64,000 bases of DNA from Levilactobacillus paucivorans (GCF_001437125.1 NZ_JQCA01000024.1:1-64000); one strand, 5' to 3'; positions 6,983 to 15,965 are shown, counted from the stretch's first letter. Program-made: numbers and translations. Notes: generated by a model not told the origin, from the letters alone.

Positions 6983-8428
6983 ATGCAGAATTTAACCCGC
7001 CATATTTCATTTCCGCGGCTCCTGATTCTGGGGGCCTCAAGTGTCATTGGAAGTAGTTGGATTTATACCAATGGGATTTTTTTCTCCAAGTACGGCGCTG
7101 GGGGCGAAATCTTCGGCTTTGTTCTGGCCATGGCCATCACCGTCCTAGCTTCGCTGGCCTTCGCCGAGCTCTCCTCAATCTTTCCTCGAAGTGGCGGACC
7201 CGTCGTCTACAGCTACCTGGCCTTTGGTAAACGTTGGGGCTTTGCGACCGGCTGGGCCATTCTCGGAGCTTACCTGAGTGCCCTATCGTTCTACGTCACC
7301 GCCAGTAGCATGCTCCTGGCCACCATCTGGCCGCAGATCAGCCAAGGCCCGGGCTACACAATTGCCGGGGCCCACGTCTCGCTGATGGAACTCGCAATTG
7401 GCGTCGCCTTCACCCTTTTTATCTTCGCCCTCAATATCCGGGGAACCCGCCTCACCGCTGGCGTTCAAGCCGTGTTGTTCGGCGGTCTTGTCATCTTGGG
7501 TGGCGCCCTCATCGTGACCGGCTTCTCCCAAGGGAGTCCGAAGAACTTCTGGCCAGCCTTCGCCACCGGCAGTGACCCCCTGTTAAATATCGTGCGATTC
7601 GTGCTCCCCGCCATGACCTTCTTAACCGGTTGGGAAGTCGTCACCATCCTGGCAGAAGAGGCTGACATGCCACCGGCTAAAATTGGGAAGGCCGTGGTTG
7701 GGGCCATCGTCCTCGCCGCCAGCTACTACATCATCGTCCTCCTTGCCAGTGCCTGGGTTTATCCTTGGCAGAAGACGGCGACTTTCGAAATGGGGTCGAT
7801 TACGGCATTTACGAAGGCCGGCTTCCCGCTACTGGGGCAAGCCGCCTTCCTCATTGCCTTTCTGGGACTCTTTACCAGCTTCATCGGCCTCTTCACCGCA
7901 GCGCCTCGGCTGATTCTCTCGCTGGCCCGGGCCGGCCTCTTACCACCGCGATTCGCTCGTTTGAGCGAAAAACATGGAACGCCTCTCAACGCCACGGTTC
8001 TCGTGCTCCTCTTCGCCATCGGTTTCGGGTGGTTGGGGAAAGGTGCCATGACCTACTTCCTCGATCTCGGGGGCTTCTTCGTGGCGATGGCTTGGGCTAT
8101 CACGGCGATGTCCCTGTGGCGTATCCGCCGTGACTACCCCGACCTCAACGGTGGCTTTCGTCTACATCGCCTGTGGCCCAGTATGCTCGGTGGCTTCCTC
8201 GCGGTGGTTATTGCCATTGGGACCCTGTATCCCAAGTCTCCGGTCGCTCTGGCCTGGCCCACGGAATACATCATGCTGGCCGTCTGGATTGGACTTGGCC
8301 TACTCTTCTATTGGCTAGGACGTTCGGAACATCAAGACAACGACACGGCCTTGCATCACCTGCTGGGTGACAAGGAGTATCAACGATTGGCAGAAGTTAA
8401 GCGTCAGGATAGAAAGGATGACGACTAA
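6983..8428 (+). CDS. APC-superfamily amino acid permease
   Basis: A 481-residue transporter with about 12 membrane helices. LGASSVIGSSWIYTNG near the N-terminus is the unwound helix-1 glycine motif of the APC fold, and FAELSSIFPRSGGPVVYSYLAFGKRWGFATGW is the conserved helix 2-3 segment. The C-terminal 40 residues are soluble and charged. Substrate is not readable from sequence. It shares its upstream region with tanB, but a role in phenolic acid uptake is only a guess, since known gallate carriers are of other families. The ribosome site (AAAGTGAG) is weak. Confidence 0.85.
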   Translation: MQNLTRHISFPRLLILGASSVIGSSWIYTNGIFFSKYGAGGEIFGFVLAMAITVLASLAFAELSSIFPRSGGPVVYSYLAFGKRWGFATGWAILGAYLSALSFYVTASSMLLATIWPQISQGPGYTIAGAHVSLMELAIGVAFTLFIFALNIRGTRLTAGVQAVLFGGLVILGGALIVTGFSQGSPKNFWPAFATGSDPLLNIVRFVLPAMTFLTGWEVVTILAEEADMPPAKIGKAVVGAIVLAASYYIIVLLASAWVYPWQKTATFEMGSITAFTKAGFPLLGQAAFLIAFLGLFTSFIGLFTAAPRLILSLARAGLLPPRFARLSEKHGTPLNATVLVLLFAIGFGWLGKGAMTYFLDLGGFFVAMAWAITAMSLWRIRRDYPDLNGGFRLHRLWPSMLGGFLAVVIAIGTLYPKSPVALAWPTEYIMLAVWIGLGLLFYWLGRSEHQDNDTALHHLLGDKEYQRLAEVKRQDRKDDD

Positions 8429-8596
8429 GCTTTGACCACATATGTAAAGCTGTTTAATCCTAAACATTGTGATCCTAAATTTTAGTCGTCCAGACAAAAA
8501 TCGATAGACACTGACAACTACTAGTCAACGTCTATCGATTTTTCTACTGGATCTATATAGAAAAGACCAGTTTAAGCAGGCGGAGATCAGAGATTC

Positions 8597-9874
8597 CTAC
8601 TGTAGAATGCTTAGAACCCATTCCATCCAAGCCCGCACGGTACTGACGCGCCGATTGATCGTGGTGGCATTGAGATCGGGAATATTGGCCTGCATCACTC
8701 GACGAATTTCGTCCAGCTCCAACCGTTGGTCATTGGCCATCGTGGCTTCAAAGATCAGTTTAAACGTGCGATGTGCCAACAACTGTTTCAAGAGTAACTG
8801 GTTTCGCTGATCACCGTTGGGTAACGTCCGGACGTGCTGACCAAGATCGGTTAACGTGAACTGGTGGGCAACCTTCGTGGCCAGTCCCAGGTACACGAGG
8901 GCGTTTCCGTAGTAGTCCCCCTGCCGCGCATTTAATCCTAATTCAGCGGCCAATTCTGGGCCAGTCAGGGGTGTTTCCAGGCTTGCCAGGCTACCCAAGA
9001 CCCGACTAAAACTGTTGGCTTGCGGATAAATACCTTGCTCAGGTGAATTGGGACTCTGCGCCGCAATCTCCCGCGCCACCGCCACCGGCGTCCCCCAGGT
9101 TGTATTCAGGACAAAGTTCACCTGGCGCACCTCGCGAATACTCGAGTAGTTCATGGGATCCGTGAATTCATAAATATGAAAGGCATAGACCTGATCCACA
9201 TAAGTAAAGTAGATCGGAACGACCGTCTTACCTGTTTGTAAGCTCTGATAGAGTCGATAAGGATAATACAACTGGCGAATCATGAAGTCTTGTGGCAACT
9301 TGCGTTTGGCTTCAATGACCGCTAGTTTATCCTGATTCTCGTAACCGGCATCAATTTCCACCTGACTGTTAGCGACCGCAAAATCGAACTGCTGACCCTT
9401 GGTTGTCGCAATCTGATAGGTTAAATGCCCGCTTTTAACTCGTCCCGTCAGGGTGTCCACCGCCGCCGGATCACCCGGCTGACGGTCCAGAACGTCATCG
9501 ATCATCCCCGACGCCTGGGCCACATTCAACGCCATACTCTCTGAGGTGATCGGAAAGTGGTCAAATGAATGAACGAAATTAGGCAACTGTTTCAAAATTG
9601 GCCGCAACTCCCGATGGACCAAAGGTTGGTAGGCCTTGAATGGACCAATCTTGTAAGTTCCCCGACTGTCTGGCAGAATGGCCAGCTTATGGGCCTGAAA
9701 AATCTGGGGTAAACTGCTCGACCAGTCATACTTGGTGACCAACAGTGGTTCATAGAATTCCTTGATCTGATTGGCCGTAATTTCAAAGATGCCGTCACGT
9801 TCGATGGCCGCCAAGATATCGTACTTGGCAAATAATTGTTCCCAGACACGGTCGCGAATGTTTTCCTTGGCCAT
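8597..9874 (-). CDS. Putative type II restriction endonuclease (PD-(D/E)xK)
   Basis: A 425-residue protein divergent from a Dam-type methylase. The central region carries a nuclease core: Asp175 in VEIDAGYE, Glu188-Ala-Lys190 in LAVIEAKRK, then Gln201 in RQLYYPYRLYQ, matching the D-ExK-Q...Y arrangement of RecB-like/restriction nucleases. Residues 1-90 and about 290-425 look like winged-helix domains (WEQLFAKYDIL...; LTGPELAAELGLNARQ..YYGNALVYLGLA), which would read the target DNA. Start ATG 9874 has GGAGGGG. It likely cuts unmethylated DNA and pairs with the adjacent methylase; recognition site unknown. It could instead be another nuclease, but the pairing argues for R-M. Confidence 0.75.
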   Translation of the reverse strand: MAKENIRDRVWEQLFAKYDILAAIERDGIFEITANQIKEFYEPLLVTKYDWSSSLPQIFQAHKLAILPDSRGTYKIGPFKAYQPLVHRELRPILKQLPNFVHSFDHFPITSESMALNVAQASGMIDDVLDRQPGDPAAVDTLTGRVKSGHLTYQIATTKGQQFDFAVANSQVEIDAGYENQDKLAVIEAKRKLPQDFMIRQLYYPYRLYQSLQTGKTVVPIYFTYVDQVYAFHIYEFTDPMNYSSIREVRQVNFVLNTTWGTPVAVAREIAAQSPNSPEQGIYPQANSFSRVLGSLASLETPLTGPELAAELGLNARQGDYYGNALVYLGLATKVAHQFTLTDLGQHVRTLPNGDQRNQLLLKQLLAHRTFKLIFEATMANDQRLELDEIRRVMQANIPDLNATTINRRVSTVRAWMEWVLSILQ

Positions 9875-9955
9875 TGTGGTCCTTCCCCTCCGAAGTTAAG
9901 TTAGGTCTATTTTACCAAATCACCTGCTGGCCGCGCGCCTTTTACAGAAATAGTA

Positions 9956-9985
9956 TTGGTCTTTTAGAGTCGTTTTCTTTATACT
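9956..9985 (+). promoter_or_regulatory. Promoter of the Dam-type methylase
   Basis: -35 TTGGTC (9956-9961), 18-bp spacer, -10 TATACT (9980-9985), about 43 bp before the start. Confidence 0.45.
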
Positions 9986-10028
9986 TGAGACAATATGCTT
10001 CAAGACAGTTATGGAAGGACCTGACCAC

Positions 10029-10976
10029 ATGGCCGAAAAAATCGAAAATCCAATTCAAATCACGCCAATCATCAAGTGGGCGGGCGGTAAGAAACGCCTA
10101 GCACCCACCATCGAGGCCCTCACCACCCAACAGGTCGCCTTCGAAAATATCGACACCTACGTTGAACCCTTTTCCGGGGGCGCCGCCTTCTTTCTCTACC
10201 TGGCAACGCGCTATCGCTTCAAGCATCAGGTTATCATGGACGTAAACGCCGAGCTTATCAACCTCTACACTCAGGTCAGAGACCACCTGGCAGACCTCAT
10301 CGCCGAACTTGGGAAGCTGGAGACGGCGTATAACACACTCCCTGAAGACGATGACTTTACCGCCAAGAAGGCCTACTTCTATGACATGCGGACGACCTTC
10401 AACAATGGCATTACCCAGTCGGTGACGGACGAAGCCGTGACCGAGATTCCCACGCTGGTTCGTCAAGCCGCCCTGTTCGTCTTTCTCAACAAGACCGACT
10501 TTAATGGCCTCTACCGAGTCAACGCCAAAGGCACCTTCAACGTGCCCTTCGGCCGTCGGAAGATCGTCTCATTGGTCGACCAAACCAACCTACAAAACTT
10601 CAGCGATCTCTTACAGAATACGACAATTTTACAAGGTGATTACCATCAGTCCCAGCAATTTGCTGGCGACCGCACCTTCTTCTACTTTGATCCCCCCTAT
10701 CGGCCCCTCACGGATTCGGCTAGCTTCACCAGCTATACCAAATCCAGTTTCAACGATGATGCCCAGGTGGCCCTGGCCGACTTCACCCACGTGTTAGCCG
10801 CGGCTGGCGCTCACTTTGCCCTCAGTAACTCGGACCCCCACCAGAGTGATCCGACCGATGATTTCTTCGATACCCTTTATCAAGATTTCACGATCAATCG
10901 TCTCACGGCGGCTCGCATGATTTCAGCACGCAGCAAGGGCCGTGGCAATGTTTCCGAACTGTTGATCGTTCACTAA
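10029..10976 (+). CDS. D12-class DNA adenine N6-methyltransferase (Dam/DpnM type)
   Basis: A 315-residue methylase that would transfer methyl from S-adenosylmethionine to adenine N6. Motif I-like segments are PIIKWAGGKKRL (residues 13-24) and VEPFSGGAAFF (45-55); the catalytic motif DPPY is at 221-224, followed by RPLTDSASFTSYTK, the form seen in GATC-specific enzymes such as DpnM. Start ATG 10029 is used because the ATG at 10011 overlaps the ribosome site GGAAGGA. The divergent nuclease gene at 8597-9874 makes this the modification half of an R-M system. GATC specificity is an inference from the motif. Confidence 0.9.
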   Translation: MAEKIENPIQITPIIKWAGGKKRLAPTIEALTTQQVAFENIDTYVEPFSGGAAFFLYLATRYRFKHQVIMDVNAELINLYTQVRDHLADLIAELGKLETAYNTLPEDDDFTAKKAYFYDMRTTFNNGITQSVTDEAVTEIPTLVRQAALFVFLNKTDFNGLYRVNAKGTFNVPFGRRKIVSLVDQTNLQNFSDLLQNTTILQGDYHQSQQFAGDRTFFYFDPPYRPLTDSASFTSYTKSSFNDDAQVALADFTHVLAAAGAHFALSNSDPHQSDPTDDFFDTLYQDFTINRLTAARMISARSKGRGNVSELLIVH

Positions 10977-10992
10977 GACAGGAGGCCTACGT

Positions 10993-11334
10993 ATGACCCT
11001 CATCACCGATTATATTGACCAGGCACCGGCCGAGACGCAGCCACAACTCACGGCGATGTATCAGTTATTGAAAGGCCTCTTGCCCGACGCCACCGAGAAG
11101 TTCAGTTATGGCATGCCAGCATTTGCCCTGAAGAAGCCTGTGGTTTACTTTGCGGCGATGAAACACCATCTGGGATTCTATCCCACGCCGGGACCTATTG
11201 AGGCGTTCGAAGACGATCTGCTGGGCCACTACAAGTATTCCAAAGGCGCGGTACAATTTGCCTACGACCAGCCACTTCCGGTCGACCTTATTACGAAAAT
11301 GGTGAAATTCCGATTGGATGAAATGTCGGATTAA
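10993..11334 (+). CDS. DUF1801 family protein (YdhG-like)
   Basis: A 113-residue soluble protein of the DUF1801 family. The pattern P...LL.GLLPDATEKFSYGMPAF followed by YFAAMKHHLGFYPTP matches the family core, whose B. subtilis member has been proposed as an iron chaperone. It starts 16 bp after the methylase with its own AGGAGG, so it is probably co-transcribed with it, though a role in restriction is not implied. Confidence 0.85.
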   Translation: MTLITDYIDQAPAETQPQLTAMYQLLKGLLPDATEKFSYGMPAFALKKPVVYFAAMKHHLGFYPTPGPIEAFEDDLLGHYKYSKGAVQFAYDQPLPVDLITKMVKFRLDEMSD

Positions 11335-11346
11335 TGGGCTATTGGT

Positions 11347-11529
11347 CGCCTACGGCTGTCAGGAATTCCGCCTGCTGTGGGGACGCTTCAGCCCTTTGGG
11401 CTTCTCGCTCGATTTGAAGCCTCGTCAGAAACACGAGTCTTCAAAGTCGCCCAGAATGTAAGGCCGAGACAAACCACTCGGTCTAACATTCTCACCACGG
11501 CCGGCTCCACCCCTGGCCTCCTCCGGCTA
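11347..11529. repeat. Dispersed structured intergenic repeat, copy 1
   Basis: Shares long identical blocks with 48910-49036, among them CGCCTGCTGTGGGGACGCTT, GGCTTCTCGCTCG and TCTTCAAAGTCGCCC. TTTGAAG and CTTCAAA form a hairpin in both copies. This copy has about 60 extra nt (from 11453) that themselves form a hairpin (AGAATGT / ACATTCT). No reading frame is conserved between copies. Confidence 0.75.
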
Positions 11530-11576
11530 AGACTGTCGGTTTAATACAACATAACCCAACCATTCTCAAAACATTA

Positions 11577-11622
11577 AAAAGTGTCGAACAACTATCTCTA
11601 AGGTAATTGTTCGACACTTTTC
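11577..11622. terminator. Bidirectional terminator
   Basis: 15-bp perfect stem AAAAGTGTCGAACAA / TTGTTCGACACTTTT with A and T flanks. Confidence 0.9.
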
Positions 11623-11701
11623 ATTTGTTAGCTAAACTTCAAATTGATCATAATTGCGAAACCCAATAACTGAATGACACCTATCAACACTAAACGCTAA
11701 T

Positions 11702-11890
11702 GTCAGCCGCAGGGCTGGTGAAAATGAGCCCAGCCGTGGGAGTTCCCTTAGTGACGGTCTGTGTCGCTTAGGGAACTGCTAGGTTTGAGACGCGTCAGAG
11801 GCTCGAACCTAAGCGTGGAGACCGCTCTTTGGCTCCGCGCGTGCGCCCACAGCGTTCCGGCCTCATTTTCACCAGCCCGGAGGCGCTGCC
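11702..11890. repeat. Structured 190-nt element with inverted ends
   Basis: The two ends are imperfect inverted repeats of about 29 bp, sharing GGGCTGGTGAAAATGAG and its complement. The interior holds further stems (GAGTTCCCTTAG/CTTAGGGAACT, AGGTTTGAG/CTCGAACCT, GCGTGGAG/CTCCGCGC). This resembles a MITE or a folded RNA. It is non-coding as far as I can see. Confidence 0.6.
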
Positions 11891-11906
11891 AACGATCTAT
11901 CTGTTT

Positions 11907-12560
11907 TTAGTCTTCGCTACCCATTAACCGAGCTACAAAGGCTGCCAGAATAGCGCCAACTTCGGGTGCGACAATGTAGAGCCACAGGTGTGACAAGGCG
12001 CTCCCACCAGCAAAGATGGCTGGGCCAAATGACCGTGCTGGGTTCAAAGAACCACCAGTCAGGTTCAAGGCCACAATGATCAGAAAGGCCAAGGTAATCC
12101 CAATCGTCAAACCGGCAAAGTCACCATTACCATGACGGTCGCTGGTAACATTTAAGATGACCATCAAAAAGAGGAACGTGACCAAAGTCTCGACAACGAA
12201 GGCTAACCCCGTCGAGATCTTCGGAAAGTCCGTCTGGCCTAATTGCGTGGTTGCTAAGCCCAAACCGCCCACAAAGAGTCGCATGCAAGCTGAAGCCACC
12301 GTAGCCCCTAAGAACTGAGCGACGATGTAACCCGCGGCATCACGGCCGTCAATCCGGCGATTAATCAACATAGCTGTCGTAACGGCTGGGTTGAAATGCC
12401 CACCCGAGATGCCACCGAAGGCATAAGCCGAGATCGTAATCGCTAACCCGAAGGCCAACCCAATTGTCAGGGTATTTCCGGCGGCCACTGTCACGGCTCC
12501 GGTTCCCAAGAACACCAACATGAAAGTGCCCATAAATTCTGCTGCATATTTTTGCATCAT
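11907..12560 (-). CDS. Aquaporin (MIP family channel)
   Basis: A 217-residue six-helix channel. Both pore-lining motifs are present: GGHFNPAVT near residue 60 and GGSLNPARSFGPA in the second half. The sequence NPARS-FGPA rather than NPARD points to a water-selective aquaporin (AqpZ-like) more than a glycerol facilitator, though lactobacillar members of both classes are often promiscuous. Start ATG 12560 follows GGGAGGAC; an upstream ATG at 12581 lacks a site. Transcribed alone. Confidence 0.9.
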   Translation of the reverse strand: MMQKYAAEFMGTFMLVFLGTGAVTVAAGNTLTIGLAFGLAITISAYAFGGISGGHFNPAVTTAMLINRRIDGRDAAGYIVAQFLGATVASACMRLFVGGLGLATTQLGQTDFPKISTGLAFVVETLVTFLFLMVILNVTSDRHGNGDFAGLTIGITLAFLIIVALNLTGGSLNPARSFGPAIFAGGSALSHLWLYIVAPEVGAILAAFVARLMGSED

Positions 12561-12732
12561 AAGTCCTCCCATCAATTTCACTATTATACAAATCCTATTA
12601 TAGAATAATCCGACACGTATGGGACTAATTATGATGAAATTTATAAACAGGCCGTGACGCCTTTTTAAGTAAAATGCCCGTCAAATCAGGACTTGTTACC
12701 CCTTACTAATTTCGATAAAGTTCACTCACCGT

Positions 12733-13368
12733 CTAAGCAGGAGCGTCTGACTGGCTCTCGACGGGGGCAGTGACAATCGCGGTAATCGCTGCCGTAATTC
12801 CCTTGACATCGTCGGCCAAGGACAGCGAAGGCTGACCATTCTTGCCAACCACCTGACTAGGCAAGAATGGAATATGAAGAAAACCGGCCCGTAACTCCGG
12901 AAATTCCGTCGCCCGCAAATACTGAACCCGATACATCAGGTCGTTGCAGACGTAGGTTCCCGCAGTCGTCGAGAGCTGAGACGGAATTCCTGCCGCTCGA
13001 ATGGCGTGAACCATCGCTTTCACTGGTAATTGCGTGAAATAGGCCGCCGCCCCGGTCGGTTCAATCAGTTCGTCTGTCGGCTGGTAACCCGCATTGTCTG
13101 CGATACGGCCATCGGCGAGATTAATCGCCACACGTTCCGGCGTTAAGCCAAGTCGACCGCCAGCCTGACCAATACTGAGCACCACATCGGGATGTTCTGT
13201 TTCAATGGCTGACCGTACGACCGTCGCACAACGTTTGAACTCAGTCGGTACCACCAATGGCACGATCTGAGCACCTGCAATCGTGGCTGGTAGACGCTTG
13301 ACCGCAGACATCGCTGGATTAGTGGTCTCCCCACCAAAGGGATCGAAGCCCGTAACTAAAATTTTCAT
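12733..13368 (-). CDS. pcp: Pyrrolidone-carboxylate peptidase
   Basis: A 211-residue cytosolic cysteine peptidase (family C15) that removes N-terminal pyroglutamate from peptides. The N-terminal VTGFDPFGG motif and the catalytic triad are visible: Glu78 in LTPERVAIN, Cys141 in [10 protein letters not shown] and His165 in [10 protein letters not shown]. Length is standard for the family. It fits the peptide-based nitrogen diet of lactobacilli. Monocistronic. Confidence 0.95.
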   Translation of the reverse strand: MKILVTGFDPFGGETTNPAMSAVKRLPATIAGAQIVPLVVPTEFKRCATVVRSAIETEHPDVVLSIGQAGGRLGLTPERVAINLADGRIADNAGYQPTDELIEPTGAAAYFTQLPVKAMVHAIRAAGIPSQLSTTAGTYVCNDLMYRVQYLRATEFPELRAGFLHIPFLPSQVVGKNGQPSLSLADDVKGITAAITAIVTAPVESQSDAPA

Positions 13369-13583
13369 AATCCCAACCTCCTCGACCTAAAATTAGGTTT
13401 ATTATACGCCAATCTCACGCTGAGATGCCCCCATAATCTATGCTTACACAGATGTTATGAAAAAGACGTTTCTGGACAGCGCGCCCGTCACATGATATGA
13501 TAAATCTCTTTGATTGTGGAACACGCACGTTTCGTTTTTGTAAATCTAACCACTCTAAGCGATAGAAAGGCGGCACTTAACTT

Positions 13584-13898
13584 ATGCCCTTAACGCAACT
13601 CAATCTTGGCTCCGAACTCGGCGTCGAAATTTTACATCACCGTTGGTACGCCCTGGTCCTCTACCAACTCACCGAAGACCCCACTGAATTCATGGACCTG
13701 CGCCAATCAATCCGCGGGATCTCCACGTTTAACCTCTTTACAACCCTCCACAAACTGGAAGACTGGGACCTCGTCGACGCCTTTGAAGACGACAATTACC
13801 ACTACCAGCTTACCAGCAACGGCGCTATGTTTCACCGTATTCTCCACGACTTCGAGTCCTGGGGAAATCATGAACTGACTAACAATTTAGCTATCTAA
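13584..13898 (+). CDS. HxlR-like winged-helix regulator
   Basis: A 104-residue DNA-binding protein. The arrangement RWYALVLYQLTEDPTEFMDLRQSIRGIS..NLFTTLHKLEDWDLVD...YHYQLTSNG reproduces the HxlR/DUF24 winged helix, in which GIS..L...L..LE..GLV is the recognition unit and the wing ends in Y.LT..G. The N-terminal cysteine used by redox- or aldehyde-sensing members is absent, so a sensing mechanism cannot be inferred. No target gene is obvious. Confidence 0.75.
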   Translation: MPLTQLNLGSELGVEILHHRWYALVLYQLTEDPTEFMDLRQSIRGISTFNLFTTLHKLEDWDLVDAFEDDNYHYQLTSNGAMFHRILHDFESWGNHELTNNLAI

Positions 13899-13902
13899 CC
13901 AT

Positions 13903-13934
13903 TTGGAGCCTTCTTGAGAAAGCTCTTTTTTATT
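13903..13934 (+). terminator. Terminator of the HxlR-like gene
   Basis: Stem GAGCCTT / AAAGCTC followed by T6. Confidence 0.7.
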
Positions 13935-14044
13935 ACGATCATCATGAAAACGGCGTCCTTATTAGCTTTTCAATGATGAATATTGAGAAATAAAACGGAA
14001 CGTAATAGTTTCGTATGGTTTCCGTATTGCTTTGCCTAAGCCTG

Positions 14045-14073
14045 CTGACAAGGGGATCAAACTCCCTTATGAT
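14045..14073 (+). promoter_or_regulatory. Promoter of the PAP2 phosphatase gene
   Basis: -35 CTGACA (14045-14050), 17-bp spacer, -10 TATGAT (14068-14073), 54 bp before the start codon. Confidence 0.65.
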
Positions 14074-14127
14074 AGTCATGTAACAGCTATGAAAACGCAC
14101 CTCAACTTTGAAAGGTAGGTTATTTTC

Positions 14128-15885
14128 ATGAAAAACAGACATCGTCATTGGGCCCGTAAAGCGGCCACGGCACTTTCTCTGGTTGCCGTCACCTTACCCC
14201 TGGTTACGACCGTAACCACGGCTCACGCCAGCCACAAGGCTAAGCAGCCCGACCTCGCCAAGCTCATCGCTCCGCATAAGGCTGGCTACGGCTACTTCGT
14301 CGACAAATATCAACAAAACACTGGCGACTTCACGACCCCCACGACCAACCCCGTGATCGGCCTGGTTGACGAATTCTCTACATATTGGACCCACCATCAA
14401 GAACCGCTCAACAAGCCCCTGCTCGACCTCAACATTGAAAAGTCCGCGGCGATTACCCGTAACCGGACTGCTGTCGACGCCGAACGGTCATTTCTGACCG
14501 ACCAACGGGATAACCGTTACGCCGTCATCCAAGCCCTCGGGCCTTACGCGCCAGCATTTATCCGCAATGCCAACGCGCAAACCGAAACAGATTCGATGCC
14601 AAGTGAGCCACTTCCCGTTGGCTTCAAGAAGAAGCACGTTGAATGGGCGTCCGCAACGTCAACGTTAGGCCCCGTCGTTCAATTAATGAACCTCACCAAA
14701 CAGATGCCTTACTCTGGAACCAACACCGTCAAGCACTACTACGAGTTCGTCCGGCCATATCGGATCAGCCCTTCAGTCTTACCATTACCGGCCTTAAAGA
14801 ACAGTATGGCAACCGCCGCTAAGGACTCCTACGACTTCCCAAGTGGCCATACCACTGGTGGCTTTGAAAGTGGTCTGTCCCTGGCCTACGCCTTCCCAGA
14901 ACGGTTCCAAGAACTCGCCACGCGTTCTTCTGAAGTCGGCTACGACCGCGTTATTGCCGGCCGCCACTCACCACTCGCCGTCATGGGTGGCCGTATGGTT
15001 GGTTCAGCCATTACCGCCGCAACACTTTACGACCACAATAACCAATCGCTCATGAAGGATGCCTTAGCAGCCGCTCATTCCAGTGCCTTATTAGGGAGCA
15101 AAGACACCTCCGTTCACGATGATTACGGTGACTACGAAACCAACCGTGCCGCCTACCGTTACCGGATGACTTACGGCTTTGACCAAACTGGTGACACTCA
15201 CCAAGAAATGCGCGTTCCTAAGGGCGCTGAGACGCTCCTGGGTAGTCGTCTGCCTTACCTGAGTGCCAACCAACGTCGGGCCGTCATCTTCACGACAGGG
15301 ATGCCTTCTGGCTATCCTGTGATGGACGACGCCGAGGGTTGGGGTCGAATCGACCTCTTCTCCGCAGCCAATGGTTACGGGGCCTTCCTCACCAACACCA
15401 AGGTCACCATGGATGCCAAGAAGGGTGGCTTCAACACCAAAGATAACTGGCGTAACAAGATCACCGGTGCCGGCAAGTTCACCAAGGCTGGAACTGGTGC
15501 CCTGACGCTGAGTGGGGCCAACCGCTACACCGGTGGAACGGTCGTTCAAGGCGGGACACTCCAACTCGCTAACAAGTCGGCCTTCGGAACTGGTAACGTA
15601 CAACTTAAGAAGGGAACCATTACCCTTTCTGCCAAAACGGTTGCCGTCAAAGGTCGATTCGAAACTGCCAAGGCTGGTAAGCTGACGATGAGTCGTGCCG
15701 GTCATCTGACGGTTAAGAAGAACGCCAAATTCAACGGTACCCTGAAGTTAACTAAGGGTGACCTGAAGAAGGGTGCCAAATTAATCACCTACAAGCAACA
15801 CAGTGGCAAGTTCCGTCACGTTTCCGGCCTGCCTAAGGGTTGGCACGTCGTTTACACGAAGCATGCGCTTAAATTAGCTAAGTAG
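14128..15885 (+). CDS. Secreted PAP2 acid phosphatase with PATR-like C-terminus
   Basis: A 585-residue exported phosphatase. Residues 1-34 are a Sec signal peptide ending AHAS. The class A acid phosphatase (PAP2) signature is complete: Lys202-x6-Arg209-Pro210, PSGH at 238-241, and Arg274-x5-His280. It should release phosphate from extracellular phosphomonoesters. After the catalytic domain, residues about 445-505 (GTGALTLSGANRYTGGTVVQGGTLQL) match the autotransporter-associated beta-strand repeat, which is unexpected in a Gram-positive. The basic C-terminal 80 residues have no LPxTG, so attachment would be by charge, or the enzyme is released. Own promoter and terminator. Confidence 0.88.
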   Translation: MKNRHRHWARKAATALSLVAVTLPLVTTVTTAHASHKAKQPDLAKLIAPHKAGYGYFVDKYQQNTGDFTTPTTNPVIGLVDEFSTYWTHHQEPLNKPLLDLNIEKSAAITRNRTAVDAERSFLTDQRDNRYAVIQALGPYAPAFIRNANAQTETDSMPSEPLPVGFKKKHVEWASATSTLGPVVQLMNLTKQMPYSGTNTVKHYYEFVRPYRISPSVLPLPALKNSMATAAKDSYDFPSGHTTGGFESGLSLAYAFPERFQELATRSSEVGYDRVIAGRHSPLAVMGGRMVGSAITAATLYDHNNQSLMKDALAAAHSSALLGSKDTSVHDDYGDYETNRAAYRYRMTYGFDQTGDTHQEMRVPKGAETLLGSRLPYLSANQRRAVIFTTGMPSGYPVMDDAEGWGRIDLFSAANGYGAFLTNTKVTMDAKKGGFNTKDNWRNKITGAGKFTKAGTGALTLSGANRYTGGTVVQGGTLQLANKSAFGTGNVQLKKGTITLSAKTVAVKGRFETAKAGKLTMSRAGHLTVKKNAKFNGTLKLTKGDLKKGAKLITYKQHSGKFRHVSGLPKGWHVVYTKHALKLAK

Positions 15886-15896
15886 CCTTAGCTACT

Positions 15897-15936
15897 AGAA
15901 AGGGTTGGAATCAATTACTGATTCCAGCCCTTTTTG
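15897..15936 (+). terminator. Terminator of the PAP2 gene
   Basis: Stem AAAGGGTTGGAATCA / TGATTCCAGCCCTTT followed by T's. Confidence 0.85.
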
Positions 15937-15965
15937 GCGTTCTTATGAGATTGTGAGAATAGCAC

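Noticed and set aside
15091..15705. 204-codon open frame opposite the PAP2 gene
   Set aside because: Antisense shadow of a gene with clear catalytic motifs; no ribosome site.
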